Notes: generated by a model not told the origin, from the sequence alone. A stretch of DNA of 64,000 nt from Clostridium bornimense (GCF_000577895.1 NZ_HG917869.1:372001-436000), one strand, 5' to 3'. Counted from the first letter of the stretch, positions 1 to 9,104 are shown. Made by a program: numbers and translations.

Positions 1-305
1 GGATAAATTTTAAATTGTGAAAATAAATCTATAGATCTAGCACTGTGATAATCTTTAGTCATATTTAATAAAAACTTGCACTTTCCTGTTTTCATTACCC
101 CTGTTAGAAATATTGAAATAACAGTATTAAGTATAAAAATCTGTATCATTAAAATTGAATCAGCATATTTTGTGCTAGATAAAATAGATGATAAAACAGA
201 TGTGCTTTGTAAGATAATCAAATATATTAAAAGTGTAAAAAATGATATCAACCATCTACCTTTTAATTGATCTAATGCATTTTCCTTTAGTATTTTAATA
301 GACAT
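1..305 (-). CDS. DUF975 family membrane protein (partial, runs off left edge)
   Basis: Only the first ~101 codons lie in the window; the frame stays open to base 1. The translation begins MSIKILKENALDQLKGRW and continues into a hydrophobic segment, the typical start of DUF975 (PF06161) integral membrane proteins of Firmicutes. The family has several membrane spans and no settled function. The ATG (303-305) has an AGGAGG site about 7 bases upstream. The C-terminal part is outside the window, so completeness cannot be judged. The family call rests on the N-terminal motif only. Confidence 0.7.
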   Translation of the reverse strand, partial: MSIKILKENALDQLKGRWLISFFTLLIYLIILQSTSVLSSILSSTKYADSILMIQIFILNTVISIFLTGVMKTGKCKFLLNMTKDYHSARSIDLFSQFKIY

Positions 306-625
306 CAATTTTCCTCCTTATTTAGACAATAATGTAATTAATATAATTATATTATACATAAAGTTTAATATAATTTACAAATTATATTATTTTTGTCATA
401 AACAATTATTCTCATTTTTCAAAAACAAAAGATTATATAATACTAACTCTCTTTTTGAATATAGATTTAGTAAAATATTTAATTAAGTTAATTATATATA
501 TTAATTATGTTAGTATTATAACTATCAATAAGTTATAACTACAAAAGTTAACCTAAGTTAACTAATTAAACATATAGTTAATCAAGGGGTAAACTATGGT
601 AAATTACATAAAGAAATAAGTAAAT

Positions 626-667
626 CTCCCTAATAAGACATAAGAATAATTATGTCTTGTTAGGGAG
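626..667. repeat. Long hairpin, 18-bp stem
   Basis: Arms at 626-643 and 650-667 are complementary over 18 bases with one G-U pair and a 6-base loop. No clean T-run follows on either strand; the leftward strand is only moderately T-rich beyond it. It may be a weak or backup terminator for the 800-1036 gene, or a structured RNA element. Confidence 0.5.
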
Positions 668-753
668 TAAACCAAAAAGAAGGTAAAATTAAAGTTTTTG
701 ATGAGAAATAAAATGATAAAATAGTTAAAACTAAGAATGTATAAAAAATAATT

Positions 754-784
754 AAAAAAACCAGTAGCTTATTAAAGCAACTGG
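754..784 (-). terminator. Rho-independent terminator
   Basis: Leftward transcription forms CCAGT...ACTGG with a 10-bp stem (one mismatch, arms 761-770 and 775-784), followed by TTTTTT. It ends the 800-1036 gene. Confidence 0.75.
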
Positions 785-799
785 CTTAAAAATATAATT

Positions 800-1036
800 T
801 TAATTAAATTTTTTATTAATGATAAAAGATAAATACATTCCTATAATAAATACTACAATTACAATATGTTTCATTAATGTTAAAGATAAAAATAAAATAA
901 GAATAACTGATGTTAAGAATCTATTTTTTAAAATATTAAAGCCGATATTTTTATTGTGTTTATAAACCTTATATACTAAAATGTAACCTAAAACAAATGA
1001 AATTATTGTAGGAATTGGTAATGTTATAGAAATCAT
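800..1036 (-). CDS. Small membrane protein, unknown function
   Basis: This 78-aa protein is strongly hydrophobic, with about three short membrane segments (around residues 4-22, 41-55 and 58-74) and a basic connecting loop rich in K, N and R. It has no motif I recognise. The ATG has a GGAG site about 9 bases upstream, and a terminator follows directly, so it looks like a real monocistronic or second gene after the 1105-1437 gene. No function is proposed. Confidence 0.6.
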   Translation of the reverse strand: MISITLPIPTIISFVLGYILVYKVYKHNKNIGFNILKNRFLTSVILILFLSLTLMKHIVIVVFIIGMYLSFIINKKFN

Positions 1037-1104
1037 TACATTTCACTCCTGAATAAGACTTTCTTTATATTATATGATTAATTGTTACATTTTAATATTT
1101 TGTA

Positions 1105-1437
1105 TCAAGGTGAATTAATAGAAATACTAGCAATTATTATTAAAAATGATCCTAACGTGAAAGTAATATTACTGATTGATAATAGTAATAAAGTTTTTAT
1201 ATTATAATTTGTTAATTCAAAGATATCTCTACTTTGCGTATTGTGACTATTTATATTATTAATAGGATTTTTAATACTACATTTTCCTAGTATAAATAAT
1301 AGTATCCCTTCTATAAATAAAATTGTTTTAAAATCGTAACTTGTACATTTTGATATATATATCGCCATACATATTGATAAAATAGCCCAAGTACAACTAA
1401 ATCCAAGATATTTAGGCAAAGTTCTAATTATATTCAT
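1105..1437 (-). CDS. Hypothetical membrane protein
   Basis: This 110-aa protein has an N-terminal pair of membrane segments (about residues 10-28 and 38-52), a polar middle with N/S/T-rich sequence, and a C-terminal membrane segment (about 80-105). The ATG is preceded by GGAGGT at good spacing. It points the same way as the 800-1036 gene, ~70 bases downstream, and may share its transcript. I recognise no family. Confidence 0.6.
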   Translation of the reverse strand: MNIIRTLPKYLGFSCTWAILSICMAIYISKCTSYDFKTILFIEGILLFILGKCSIKNPINNINSHNTQSRDIFELTNYNIKTLLLLSISNITFTLGSFLIIIASISINSP

Positions 1438-1551
1438 AATGTACCTCCGGCATATGCAATTTTGAAATAACTATTGATAATTATATAGTCGTTAAATTAC
1501 ATTATCAATAATAAGTTTATATAATTTTTAGTATCAAAAATATAGGCAACT

Positions 1552-2583
1552 TTACAATAAAAGAAAAATCAATATTATAACTGAAATTACTTGCGCACAA
1601 CCTATGAATAAACCATATAATGAAACAGCTTTCCCCTGTTTTATTAAATCTTTAATATTTACTTTTAAACCTATAGCTGCTAAAGCAATTATTTCAAATT
1701 TATTGCTTAATTCTTTAAATACATGGGATAAACCATTAGGTATTATATGAAGAGAAAATAAGGCACATGTTATAAAGAAACCTATAACATACCAAGGAAT
1801 TCTAACTTTACCTTTCTTAACATCATCTATTTCTTCTTCAATAATTTCTTCATTATGTTTATGTTTTAAGTGACCGAATATAAATACGACAACTACTAAG
1901 AATATTACTCTAACAATTTTAAAAATTGTAGCTAAATCTTTGACTTCTTCACTAACCATGGCACCACTAGCTACGACTTGCCCAACTGATTGAAGTGTTC
2001 CACCTATCATAGCAGATGTATTCATAACTTCATGATTATATAAAAACTTTGATAATAAAGGTAATATAAACATTAGAAAAATACCAGTGACATTTACAAT
2101 TGTTATTGCTATCCCCTTATCTTTATCATCAGCATCAATGACTGGAGCTGTAGCTGCAATAGCTGAAGAACCACAGACTGCATTTCCACTAGCCATCATA
2201 AATCTAAAATTTTGCCCGAAGCCTAACTTTTTACCTATATATAATGCAGCTACTATAGTTATAGCCATTTGAAGAATAATAAATAAGATGCCTCTCCACC
2301 CTAATTCCATCAAAGTAGATATACTTAATGTACCACCTAATAAAACGATTGAGTATGATAGTAAATCAGTTTCAGAAAATTTGTATCCTTTATGAAAAAC
2401 TTTTTGATTTAAAAATAAATTTCCTACTAACATCCCTAAAAAAATCGAAATTGTTGCAGCACCTACTTTAGGTATAAAGTTTGATAGTAAAATACTTGCA
2501 AATCCTACTGCTACAGATACTAATAATCCTGGAATAATATCACGAATATTAGCTATAGAAAAACTTCTTTTTTTATCACTCAT
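1552..2583 (-). CDS. YeiH family putative sulfate exporter (UPF0324)
   Basis: The 343-aa protein has about ten membrane spans. It carries the conserved landmarks of the YeiH/UPF0324 family (PF03601): GMLVGNLF near residue 50, the GNAVCGSSAIAATAPV motif near 130-147, and GGTLQSVGQVVASGA near 195. The family has been proposed to export sulfate or related anions, but substrates are poorly proven. It is transcribed divergently from a LysR-type regulator across a 158-base gap, the usual arrangement for this transporter, so that regulator probably controls it. Length is normal and the gene looks intact. Confidence 0.88.
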   Translation of the reverse strand: MSDKKRSFSIANIRDIIPGLLVSVAVGFASILLSNFIPKVGAATISIFLGMLVGNLFLNQKVFHKGYKFSETDLLSYSIVLLGGTLSISTLMELGWRGILFIILQMAITIVAALYIGKKLGFGQNFRFMMASGNAVCGSSAIAATAPVIDADDKDKGIAITIVNVTGIFLMFILPLLSKFLYNHEVMNTSAMIGGTLQSVGQVVASGAMVSEEVKDLATIFKIVRVIFLVVVVFIFGHLKHKHNEEIIEEEIDDVKKGKVRIPWYVIGFFITCALFSLHIIPNGLSHVFKELSNKFEIIALAAIGLKVNIKDLIKQGKAVSLYGLFIGCAQVISVIILIFLLL

Positions 2584-2741
2584 AGTGTAGCCTCAAATCC
2601 TTTCTTATTTCTTTCATAGTAAGTATATATCTGGTATAATCATAAGTAAAATAAATATTAAAAATAATAATCATAAGTTTTGTTAATGATTAAGTTCAAT
2701 GTTCTATATTATACTGCCCTATTAATAAGGAGGTTATGACT

Positions 2742-3626
2742 ATGATTGAAGAATTGAAAACTTTTATTACAGTAGTAGAGGTAAAAAACTTCACTAAAGC
2801 GGCTGATCAACTAAATTTATCTCAGCCTAGTGTTAGTAATCATATAAAAAATCTTGAAAACTATTTTGGGGTTACTTTGATAAACAGATCAGTAAAACAG
2901 AAGAGTATATTTATAACTGAAAGAGGATATATCTTGTATAAAAAAGCTAAAGAGATCATAACTCTATTAGAAACTACTTATATGGAGATTCAAAATAAAT
3001 CTAATTCTATAAAAGGATCTATAAAGGTAGGAGCCAGTTTAACTATTGGAGAATATGTTATTCCAGATTTTTTAGCTTATTTCACTAAAAAATATCCAGA
3101 TATTGATATTGAAGTTGTCATAGAAAATACAGCTGTAATATGTAATGGATTAAAAGATATGATATTGGATGTTGGTTTAATAGAAGGAACTTCTTCATCA
3201 TCAAGTTTTGAGCAAGAGTATTTTTCTAGAGATGAAATGGTCTTAGCTCTACCATATTACAATAACATAACCCAAGAAAAATTTTCCTTAAATAAATTAC
3301 AAAATCAAAGATGGATAGCTCGTGAAGAAGGATCTGGAACAAGAGAATTTTTGAATATGTTTTTAGGTGTAAATGAAATAACTCCCCAAAATATTATGAT
3401 TTTAGGAAGTAATTATGCTGTAAAAGAAGCTGTAAAAAATAATTTAGGTATAACAATTATATCAAAACTTGTAGCAGCTGAAGCTGTAAAAAATAAAGAA
3501 ATTTGTACTATTGATTTAGGAGAAAATTATATAAGACATTTTTCCTATATACTTCCCAAACATATAACAAAATCAAAAGCAACGAAAATCTTTCTAGAAG
3601 AATTAAAAGAATATTCTAGGATGTAG
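2742..3626 (+). CDS. LysR family transcriptional regulator
   Basis: This is a 294-aa LysR-type regulator. The N-terminal winged helix-turn-helix spans about residues 1-60 (FTKAADQLNLSQPSVSNHIK is the HTH core), followed by a linker helix and a periplasmic-binding-like effector domain (from about residue 90). AAGGAGG at 2727-2733 is too close to the ATG at 2736 and well spaced for the ATG at 2742, so I take the second. It is divergent from the YeiH-type exporter and probably regulates it. The effector is unknown; relatives (CysB/YeiE-like) sense sulfur metabolites or other small anions. Its 3' end overlaps the convergent gene by 11 bases. Confidence 0.87.
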   Translation: MIEELKTFITVVEVKNFTKAADQLNLSQPSVSNHIKNLENYFGVTLINRSVKQKSIFITERGYILYKKAKEIITLLETTYMEIQNKSNSIKGSIKVGASLTIGEYVIPDFLAYFTKKYPDIDIEVVIENTAVICNGLKDMILDVGLIEGTSSSSSFEQEYFSRDEMVLALPYYNNITQEKFSLNKLQNQRWIAREEGSGTREFLNMFLGVNEITPQNIMILGSNYAVKEAVKNNLGITIISKLVAAEAVKNKEICTIDLGENYIRHFSYILPKHITKSKATKIFLEELKEYSRM

Positions 3627-3969
3627 AAGCTTTATTTATCTCCTTCTCATAAGTTGCCTCATATCTTGTCCAGGGAAAGTTAAAATTGTTTATTATAATA
3701 AATCCAATAAGGACTAAACAAAATATTATAACATTTGCAGTAAAATTATTGTGAACTAATAGATTTATGTAATATTGAATATCATCAAAAAAAACAAGAA
3801 TAATAGAAAAGAAAAATACTGTAGATATTGTATTATACCTATCTGTTAGTAATGTATGTGAAAATTTATTGTTACACTTATCACATTTTAATGCGTATGA
3901 TCTTGTTACATTGAAGCTTTCTTTACTAAATAATTTTAGCTTATTATTACAATGAGGACAATATTTCAT
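3616..3969 (-). CDS. Zinc-ribbon membrane protein, hypothetical
   Basis: The 117-aa protein begins with a Cys4 zinc-ribbon-like motif (CPHC near residue 4 and CDKC near residue 29), followed by two membrane segments (about residues 47-65 and 77-95) and a short charged tail. This is a common layout for small uncharacterised Firmicute membrane proteins. A G-rich ribosome site precedes the ATG. It converges on the LysR gene. No function can be assigned. Confidence 0.65.
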   Translation of the reverse strand: MKYCPHCNNKLKLFSKESFNVTRSYALKCDKCNNKFSHTLLTDRYNTISTVFFFSIILVFFDDIQYYINLLVHNNFTANVIIFCLVLIGFIIINNFNFPWTRYEATYEKEINKASTS

Positions 3970-4053
3970 TTTTAACTCCCCCCCTGATAGTAAATCTTAA
4001 CTTTATTATACACTATAAAATGATACAATAGTATGGTTTTGTAAATCTTTACA

Positions 4054-4100
4054 AAAATATAACATAAGAGCTATAGATATTGATCTATAGCTCTTATGTT
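4054..4100 (-). terminator. Strong terminator overlapping the hydG stop codon
   Basis: A perfect 18-bp inverted repeat (4061-4078 and 4083-4100) with a 4-base loop is followed leftward by ATTTTTGT. The right arm includes the last bases of the hydG stop codon. Confidence 0.88.
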
Positions 4101-5511
4101 ATATTCTAAAATCACGAATACCTTTATCTATCTCTGTTAACCTATCCTCTATCATTTTCTTAACTTCTATATTTTCCAATTTATTTAATTCTTTCAAAAT
4201 GAACTTGCCACCTTTTCTCTTTGTTTCAGTACTAGCATAATCATTTAAATATTCTTTTAATGTTAAAAGAGCATTTGGTCCACAACAATTTGCTATTTTT
4301 CCGGTTTTTATAAGATTCATAAATCTATCTCCAGTACGCCCTTCTCTGTAACATGCAGTGCAAAAACTTGGAATATGTTCTTTATCTATTAGCCAACTAA
4401 CTATTTCATCTAAAGTTCTAGTATCATTAACTTCGAATTGTGCAGAATTTTCATCTTCTTTTTCTGCATAGCCCCCTACACTAGTACATGAGGCTCCACT
4501 AATTTGTGAAATGCCAAGTTCAAGTAATTTTTCTCTTGTTTTTTGAGATTCTCTAGTTGAAATAATAAGTCCTGTATATGGCACTGCTATACGTAATGCT
4601 GCAACTATTTTTGAAAAAATCTCATCAGATATTGCGTTTTCAAAATCATTTGGATTTATGTCATCTGCTGGGCGTATTCTTGGTACACTGATAGTATGTG
4701 GTCCCACCCCCATGGATGCTTCAAGATGTTCTGCATGCATAAGTAAACCAATAAAATCATATCTATACATATTTAGTCCAAATAATACTCCAAGACCAAC
4801 ATCATCTATCCCGCCCTCCATAGCTCTATCCATAGCTTCTGTATGATATTCATAATTATGTTTTGGTCCTGTTGGATGTAGTATTTCATATTGTTCTTTG
4901 TTATATGTTTCTTGAAATAATATATATGTACCTATTCCGACTTCTTTTAGTTTTTTGTAGTTTTCTACACTTGTAGCAGCAATATTAACATTAACTCTAC
5001 GAATAGCACCATTTTTATGTTTAATGCTATAAATTGTTTTTATACTTTCTAATACATATTCGATAGGTGAATATATTGGATCTTCACCAGTCTCTAATGC
5101 TAATCTTTTGTGACCGAGATCTTGTAAAGCTATAACTTCTCTTTTTATATCCTCTTGAGATAATTTTTTTCTAGCGATATGTTTATTACCATGATGGTAA
5201 GGACAATAGGTGCATCCGTTAATACAATAATTAGATAAATATAATGGTGCAAACATAACTATCCTATTTCCATAAAATTTTTCTTTAATTTCTTTTGCTA
5301 ATGCATAAATCTCTTCATTTTTATCTTGTAGAGTACATTCTAATAATACAGCAGCTTCCCTATGTGATATTCCTTTCATTAACCGAGCTTTGCATAAAAT
5401 CTTATCAATTAAAATTCTATTATTTTTATTATTTTCAGCATATTTAATAGTTTCTAAGATTTCCTCATTATCAATAAAGTCTGTTGCTATTTTTGACCTA
5501 ACATTATACAT
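4099..5511 (-). CDS. hydG: [FeFe] hydrogenase H-cluster maturase HydG (radical SAM)
   Basis: HydG cleaves tyrosine to supply CO and cyanide ligands for the hydrogenase H-cluster. The protein (~470 aa) carries the radical-SAM cluster motif CINGCTYC near residue 95, preceded by YLSNYC, plus a BATS-type region. The C-terminal auxiliary-cluster motifs are FCTACYREGRTGDRFM and CCGPNALLTL. An upstream ATG (5532) exists, but the ATG at 5511 has GGAAG at 8 bases and gives the family-typical start MYNVRSKIATDFID. No hydE, hydF or hydrogenase gene is adjacent. A strong terminator follows, so it is probably monocistronic. Confidence 0.95.
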   Translation of the reverse strand: MYNVRSKIATDFIDNEEILETIKYAENNKNNRILIDKILCKARLMKGISHREAAVLLECTLQDKNEEIYALAKEIKEKFYGNRIVMFAPLYLSNYCINGCTYCPYHHGNKHIARKKLSQEDIKREVIALQDLGHKRLALETGEDPIYSPIEYVLESIKTIYSIKHKNGAIRRVNVNIAATSVENYKKLKEVGIGTYILFQETYNKEQYEILHPTGPKHNYEYHTEAMDRAMEGGIDDVGLGVLFGLNMYRYDFIGLLMHAEHLEASMGVGPHTISVPRIRPADDINPNDFENAISDEIFSKIVAALRIAVPYTGLIISTRESQKTREKLLELGISQISGASCTSVGGYAEKEDENSAQFEVNDTRTLDEIVSWLIDKEHIPSFCTACYREGRTGDRFMNLIKTGKIANCCGPNALLTLKEYLNDYASTETKRKGGKFILKELNKLENIEVKKMIEDRLTEIDKGIRDFRI

Positions 5512-5649
5512 TCTTTTCGCTTCCTTCAACATTATGTTCTCTTACCTAAAAGTTAAGTATTTTTCTCCGTATGATATTATATTATAAGTATATTTTAACA
5601 TAAATTGCATTTTGTATTCTATACTGTATTTATGTTTTATTATAATAAA

Positions 5650-5673
5650 GGGGTTCGATATATTTCGAACCCC
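5650..5673 (-). terminator. Rho-independent terminator
   Basis: A GGGGTTCGA/TCGAACCCC stem (9 bp, 6-base loop) is followed leftward by TTTATTATA. It ends the LPXTG-protein gene. The GGTTCGA sequence is stem DNA and is not part of a tRNA. Confidence 0.85.
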
Positions 5674-5683
5674 TACTTTATTT

Positions 5684-6925
5684 CTATTTATACTTCTTAA
5701 TTATTATTGAACCCAAAGCTATACTTATTAATGATATCATAGATAAAGATACGGTATTAAATGGTGCACCTGTTTGTGGTAACTTTCCATTATTTGATTT
5801 AGCATTATTTTTATTGTTGTTAGGTAAGATTGTATCCTCTATTTTCTTTATAATTGTAAAACCTTCATCACCAGATGCTATAATTCTTTCATCATCATAT
5901 ACATAAATTTTTTCCATAAAATCTGCTACTTGGTACTTTGAAACTAAAGCATTATTTTCTAATTTGCATATATATTTTTTTCCATTACTATTTTTTAATA
6001 CCCATATATTATTATAGTTGTCTTTTGTTATATCAATTATATTCTTATCAAATTCATTTATTAAATTAACTTTATTATTTTCAAGTGAATATTTTTTATA
6101 TTGCTTATTAGATTTATCATAACCATATAAATAATTATTAGTAATAATAATATCAGATAATGAATCTATTGGATAAATAGAATATCCTTCAGGTGTAATA
6201 ATACACAAGGCTTGTTTTAATATATTATAAAAAATAACTTTTGAATTTTTACCACTTATAATAATATTAAAATAAGTATTATCGCAGTTAAATTCTAATT
6301 TTGTTTCTGGGAGATCTTTTATGCTATTGTCTTTTAGTGAATCACTAAGGTTATTTAAAAAATCTGAATCGTAAATCACATCAGAATTAAATATATCCTC
6401 ATTTAAATAATCTTCAAGATTTGAATAATTATAATTTCCACTAGAATAATTATAATTAGGTTCATTCTTAGTTAATTCATCAGTATATAATTCTAATTCA
6501 TCTAAGTTTTCTAAATCCTTCAGTTTTTCAAAAATATCCTTATTATTAATAGCATATTCATGACTTAAAAGTGATTTAATAGTAGTTGTATCAATAGTCC
6601 CTTGTACATTTGTTCCATTTTGCGATAAATAAAAAGTAGTATCGACATCTATGTTACTATTACTTAGTTCAATTGTATCTAGTAATGATAAATCTCCGCT
6701 AATTACTGATGATAAATTAAGTTTTTCTTTATCTTCGCCTATATAAGATATAATAGTTCCTTCACTAGATTGTATTACTGACTTTAAGTTTCCTTTTTCA
6801 TACTGCAAACATTGTGGTATAATTTCTTCTTCTGTGGCAACAGCTATTGAGTCATTGATAGGTGCTATAGTAATTAATAATAGATATACTAAAGACACCG
6901 ATAAAATTTGTTTTAGTTTCTTCAT
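5684..6925 (-). CDS. LPXTG cell-wall-anchored surface protein, unknown function
   Basis: The protein (~413 aa) has an N-terminal signal peptide (KK start, then a hydrophobic run to about residue 25) and a complete sortase sorting signal at the C-terminus: LPQTG, a hydrophobic span and KKYK. The mature part is acidic and rich in N, S, D and K, with a low-complexity Y/N/S stretch near residue 165. Its C-terminal half has repeated hydrophobic-D-N-x-N-W-V patterns reminiscent of a beta-propeller-like fold, which is a guess. A GTG 12 bases upstream (6937) is an alternative start. No sortase gene is in the window. Surface role inferred; ligand unknown. Confidence 0.75.
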   Translation of the reverse strand: MKKLKQILSVSLVYLLLITIAPINDSIAVATEEEIIPQCLQYEKGNLKSVIQSSEGTIISYIGEDKEKLNLSSVISGDLSLLDTIELSNSNIDVDTTFYLSQNGTNVQGTIDTTTIKSLLSHEYAINNKDIFEKLKDLENLDELELYTDELTKNEPNYNYSSGNYNYSNLEDYLNEDIFNSDVIYDSDFLNNLSDSLKDNSIKDLPETKLEFNCDNTYFNIIISGKNSKVIFYNILKQALCIITPEGYSIYPIDSLSDIIITNNYLYGYDKSNKQYKKYSLENNKVNLINEFDKNIIDITKDNYNNIWVLKNSNGKKYICKLENNALVSKYQVADFMEKIYVYDDERIIASGDEGFTIIKKIEDTILPNNNKNNAKSNNGKLPQTGAPFNTVSLSMISLISIALGSIIIKKYK

Positions 6926-7004
6926 TTTTTCACTCACTTTCTAATTTATTTAAATATTTACTATATATTTTAACAAATTGTGTAAGTAATAACAATATAA
7001 ACCT

Positions 7005-7047
7005 AAAAATAACTGTTCTCCATTCATTCTGAAGAACAGTTATTTTT
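7005..7047. terminator. Bidirectional-type hairpin terminator
   Basis: A 15-bp perfect stem (AAAAATAACTGTTCT at 7005-7019 with its complement at 7033-7047) carries A/T tracts on both sides. It sits between the end of the micro-ORF at 7050 and the LPXTG gene promoter, so it probably ends the exporter operon. Confidence 0.8.
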
Positions 7048-7049
7048 AC

Positions 7050-7202
7050 TTATTTAAGTTTTGGATTTATATAAGAATTATTCATCATTTTTAATTGTGT
7101 ATATAATCTATATTCTGAGTAATTAATGTTTGTATCATTTATATATATAGAATCTCTCTTCTTAAAAAACTTTTTAATAAATTTATTTATCAATTTCACC
7201 AT
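7050..7202 (-). CDS. Small basic protein, 50 aa, translationally coupled
   Basis: ATG at 7200-7202 opens a 50-codon frame starting MVKLINKFIKKFFKKRDS. The N-terminus is an amphipathic, Lys-rich helix candidate; the rest is polar and N/Y-rich. The start overlaps the stop of the preceding 30-codon ORF in an ATGGTGA arrangement, typical of translational coupling, and a terminator follows 3 bases after the stop. It is the last ORF downstream of the ABC exporter genes. I know no family. It could be a secreted or membrane-active peptide, or a decayed tail; the good punctuation on both sides argues for a real gene. Confidence 0.5.
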   Translation of the reverse strand: MVKLINKFIKKFFKKRDSIYINDTNINYSEYRLYTQLKMMNNSYINPKLK

Positions 7203-7288
7203 CGCCTATCTATTATATTATTTTCACTAAATCTTCTATTTCCTACCAAATCGAACCTTCTATTCCTTAATTTATTTAACATAATCAT
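7196..7288 (-). CDS. Micro-ORF, 30 aa, upstream partner of the 50-aa ORF
   Basis: ATG at 7286-7288 has AAAGGATG about 8 bases upstream and encodes a 30-aa Arg/Asn-rich peptide beginning MIMLNKLRNRRFDLVG. It lies 31 bases after the stop of the second exporter subunit, on the same strand, and its TGA overlaps the next ORF's ATG. The peptide is basic and has no recognisable domain. Its position at the end of an antibiotic-exporter-like operon is the only functional hint. Confidence 0.45.
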   Translation of the reverse strand: MIMLNKLRNRRFDLVGNRRFSENNIIDRRW

Positions 7289-7319
7289 TTTAAAATCATC
7301 CTTTCATATTTAGGGCCAA

Positions 7320-9104
7320 TTAGGCGCCTTCTTTTATAAAACTATATTGTGCCATGTATAGATTGTAATATATACCTTTATTATCAAGAAGTTCTTCATG
7401 AGTGCCCATTTCTACTATTTGTCCACCTTCTATCACCATAATTTTATGACAATCACGTATTGTAGATAATCTATGAGCAATAACGAAAGAAGTCCTTCCT
7501 TCTAGCAATTTTTCAATCCCGTATTGAACTAACTTTTCTGTTTCAGTGTCTATATTAGCTGTGGCCTCATCAAGAATTAATATCCTCGGATTAGCTAGTA
7601 ATGCTCTAGCAAAAGAAATTAATTGTCTTTGACCTAATGAGAGCCTAGAGCCTCTCTCATTGACTTCTGTATTATAGCCTTTTTCTAATTTCATAATAAA
7701 CTCATGTGCGTTTACACTTTTTGCAGCTTCAATAACTTCATCATCTGTAGCATCTAGTCTACCATACCTTATATTTTCCATTATTGTTGTAGAAAATAAA
7801 AATGTGTCTTGTAGCATTACACCCATTTGACTTCTATATGATTCTAACTCTACTTTATTTATATTTTCTCCATCCACTAGAATCTCCCCATTAGAAACAT
7901 CATAAAATCTACTTAGTAAAGATACAATAGTAGACTTACCAGCACCTGTACTGCCAACTAAAGCAACTTTTTCACCAGGTTTAACTGTAAAGGAGATATC
8001 CTTCAAGATTCTAATATTATTCTCATAAGCAAAATTTACATTTTTAAATTCTACTGAACCTTTAATTTTCTTCATTTTCTTTGCATATTTTGTATCTTTT
8101 ATAGCAGGATCAATATCTAAGATATCAAAGATTCTTTCTGCAGCAGCAAAGTTAGTAATCAAGGTATTATAAAAATTTGATAAATTCATAATAGGTCTCC
8201 AGAACATACCAATATACATTGAAAAAGCAATTATTGTACCAACTTCTATTTCACCTTTTGTAAAAAGTCTATATCCTACAGCAAATAGTATAACTGTAGC
8301 AATTCCTGAAAAAATTTCTACTAATGGCCAAAAGAAGTCATTTAATTGAACTGCTTTATTAAAAGAATGTTTCAATTCAGAAACTAAATTTTCAAATTTA
8401 TTATTTGTATAATCTTCTTTTGCAAAGGCTTGCACTATTTTAATTCCTGAAAATTCCTCATGGGTAAAGGCATTTAAATTTGATCTTTTATTTCTATATA
8501 TTTCCCACCTTTTTCTTGAGTTAATTTCTATATAGAACATAGCTAAAGCTAAAGGAGGTAATAGCAATATACAAATAAGTGCTAGTTTTATATTTAGTGT
8601 AAGCATAGCTACTGCTACTAAAATTAAATTTAATAATTCAGGAATTAGACTCTGTATACTTTGATTAAAAAGATTTTTTAAAGCATTAACATCACCTACT
8701 ACTCTAGCTAAAATCTTACCAACTGGTCTTTTGTCAAAAAAATCAAAAGATAATTCTTGTATATGTGAGTATAATTCATGTCTAATATTAATTAAAATAT
8801 TATTTGTTATTGAATAAATCATTGTCCATCTAATTCTAGATAATATCCATGCTAAGATGTTTAGAGATAAAAGAGATAATCCAATTAGGATTATGCCATT
8901 GATATCATTATTAGGAACCTTTTCGTCTATAGCTACTTTTAAAAGATATGGATTTATTATTCCACATAGCATTACAAAAACCATCAGTAATATTACAATA
9001 ATAGATCTTCCACTATATGGAGATAGATATTTTAATAATCTTTTTATTATATCTATTCTTTTTCTACTACTTATCTTCTCATCTCTCTCTATAGCATTTG
9101 ACAT
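7320..9104 (-). CDS. Heterodimeric multidrug-type ABC exporter subunit, BmrD-like
   Basis: The 594-aa half-transporter has six membrane spans in the first ~320 residues and a C-terminal nucleotide-binding domain: Walker A GSTGAGKST near 385, a variant signature LSLGQRQ, and Walker B ILILDEATANID with the catalytic Glu. Its partner (9104-10840) has a canonical LSGGQ signature but Asp instead of the catalytic Glu. This asymmetry marks heterodimeric exporters with one degenerate ATP site (BmrCD, LmrCD, TM287/288). The start codon overlaps the partner's stop as TAATG, so translation is coupled. The likely role is drug or peptide efflux; substrate unknown. Confidence 0.88.
   Translation of the reverse strand: MSNAIERDEKISSRKRIDIIKRLLKYLSPYSGRSIIVILLMVFVMLCGIINPYLLKVAIDEKVPNNDINGIILIGLSLLSLNILAWILSRIRWTMIYSITNNILINIRHELYSHIQELSFDFFDKRPVGKILARVVGDVNALKNLFNQSIQSLIPELLNLILVAVAMLTLNIKLALICILLLPPLALAMFYIEINSRKRWEIYRNKRSNLNAFTHEEFSGIKIVQAFAKEDYTNNKFENLVSELKHSFNKAVQLNDFFWPLVEIFSGIATVILFAVGYRLFTKGEIEVGTIIAFSMYIGMFWRPIMNLSNFYNTLITNFAAAERIFDILDIDPAIKDTKYAKKMKKIKGSVEFKNVNFAYENNIRILKDISFTVKPGEKVALVGSTGAGKSTIVSLLSRFYDVSNGEILVDGENINKVELESYRSQMGVMLQDTFLFSTTIMENIRYGRLDATDDEVIEAAKSVNAHEFIMKLEKGYNTEVNERGSRLSLGQRQLISFARALLANPRILILDEATANIDTETEKLVQYGIEKLLEGRTSFVIAHRLSTIRDCHKIMVIEGGQIVEMGTHEELLDNKGIYYNLYMAQYSFIKEGA

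Larger units (their letters stand above)
306..799. other. AT-rich intergenic stretch with a dyad and a long hairpin
   Basis: No convincing gene was seen in this 494-base stretch. It holds a near-perfect dyad of GTTAAC half-sites (546-563, two mismatches between arms), which could be an operator or promoter-proximal site. It also holds an 18-bp hairpin (626-667, one G-U pair) and the terminator of the next leftward gene (754-784). Short ATG frames here are under 10 codons. Confidence 0.5.

Noticed and set aside
5650-5673. GGTTCGA-like sequence as a tRNA T-arm
   Set aside because: It is one arm of a perfect 9-bp terminator stem; no acceptor or anticodon arms surround it.
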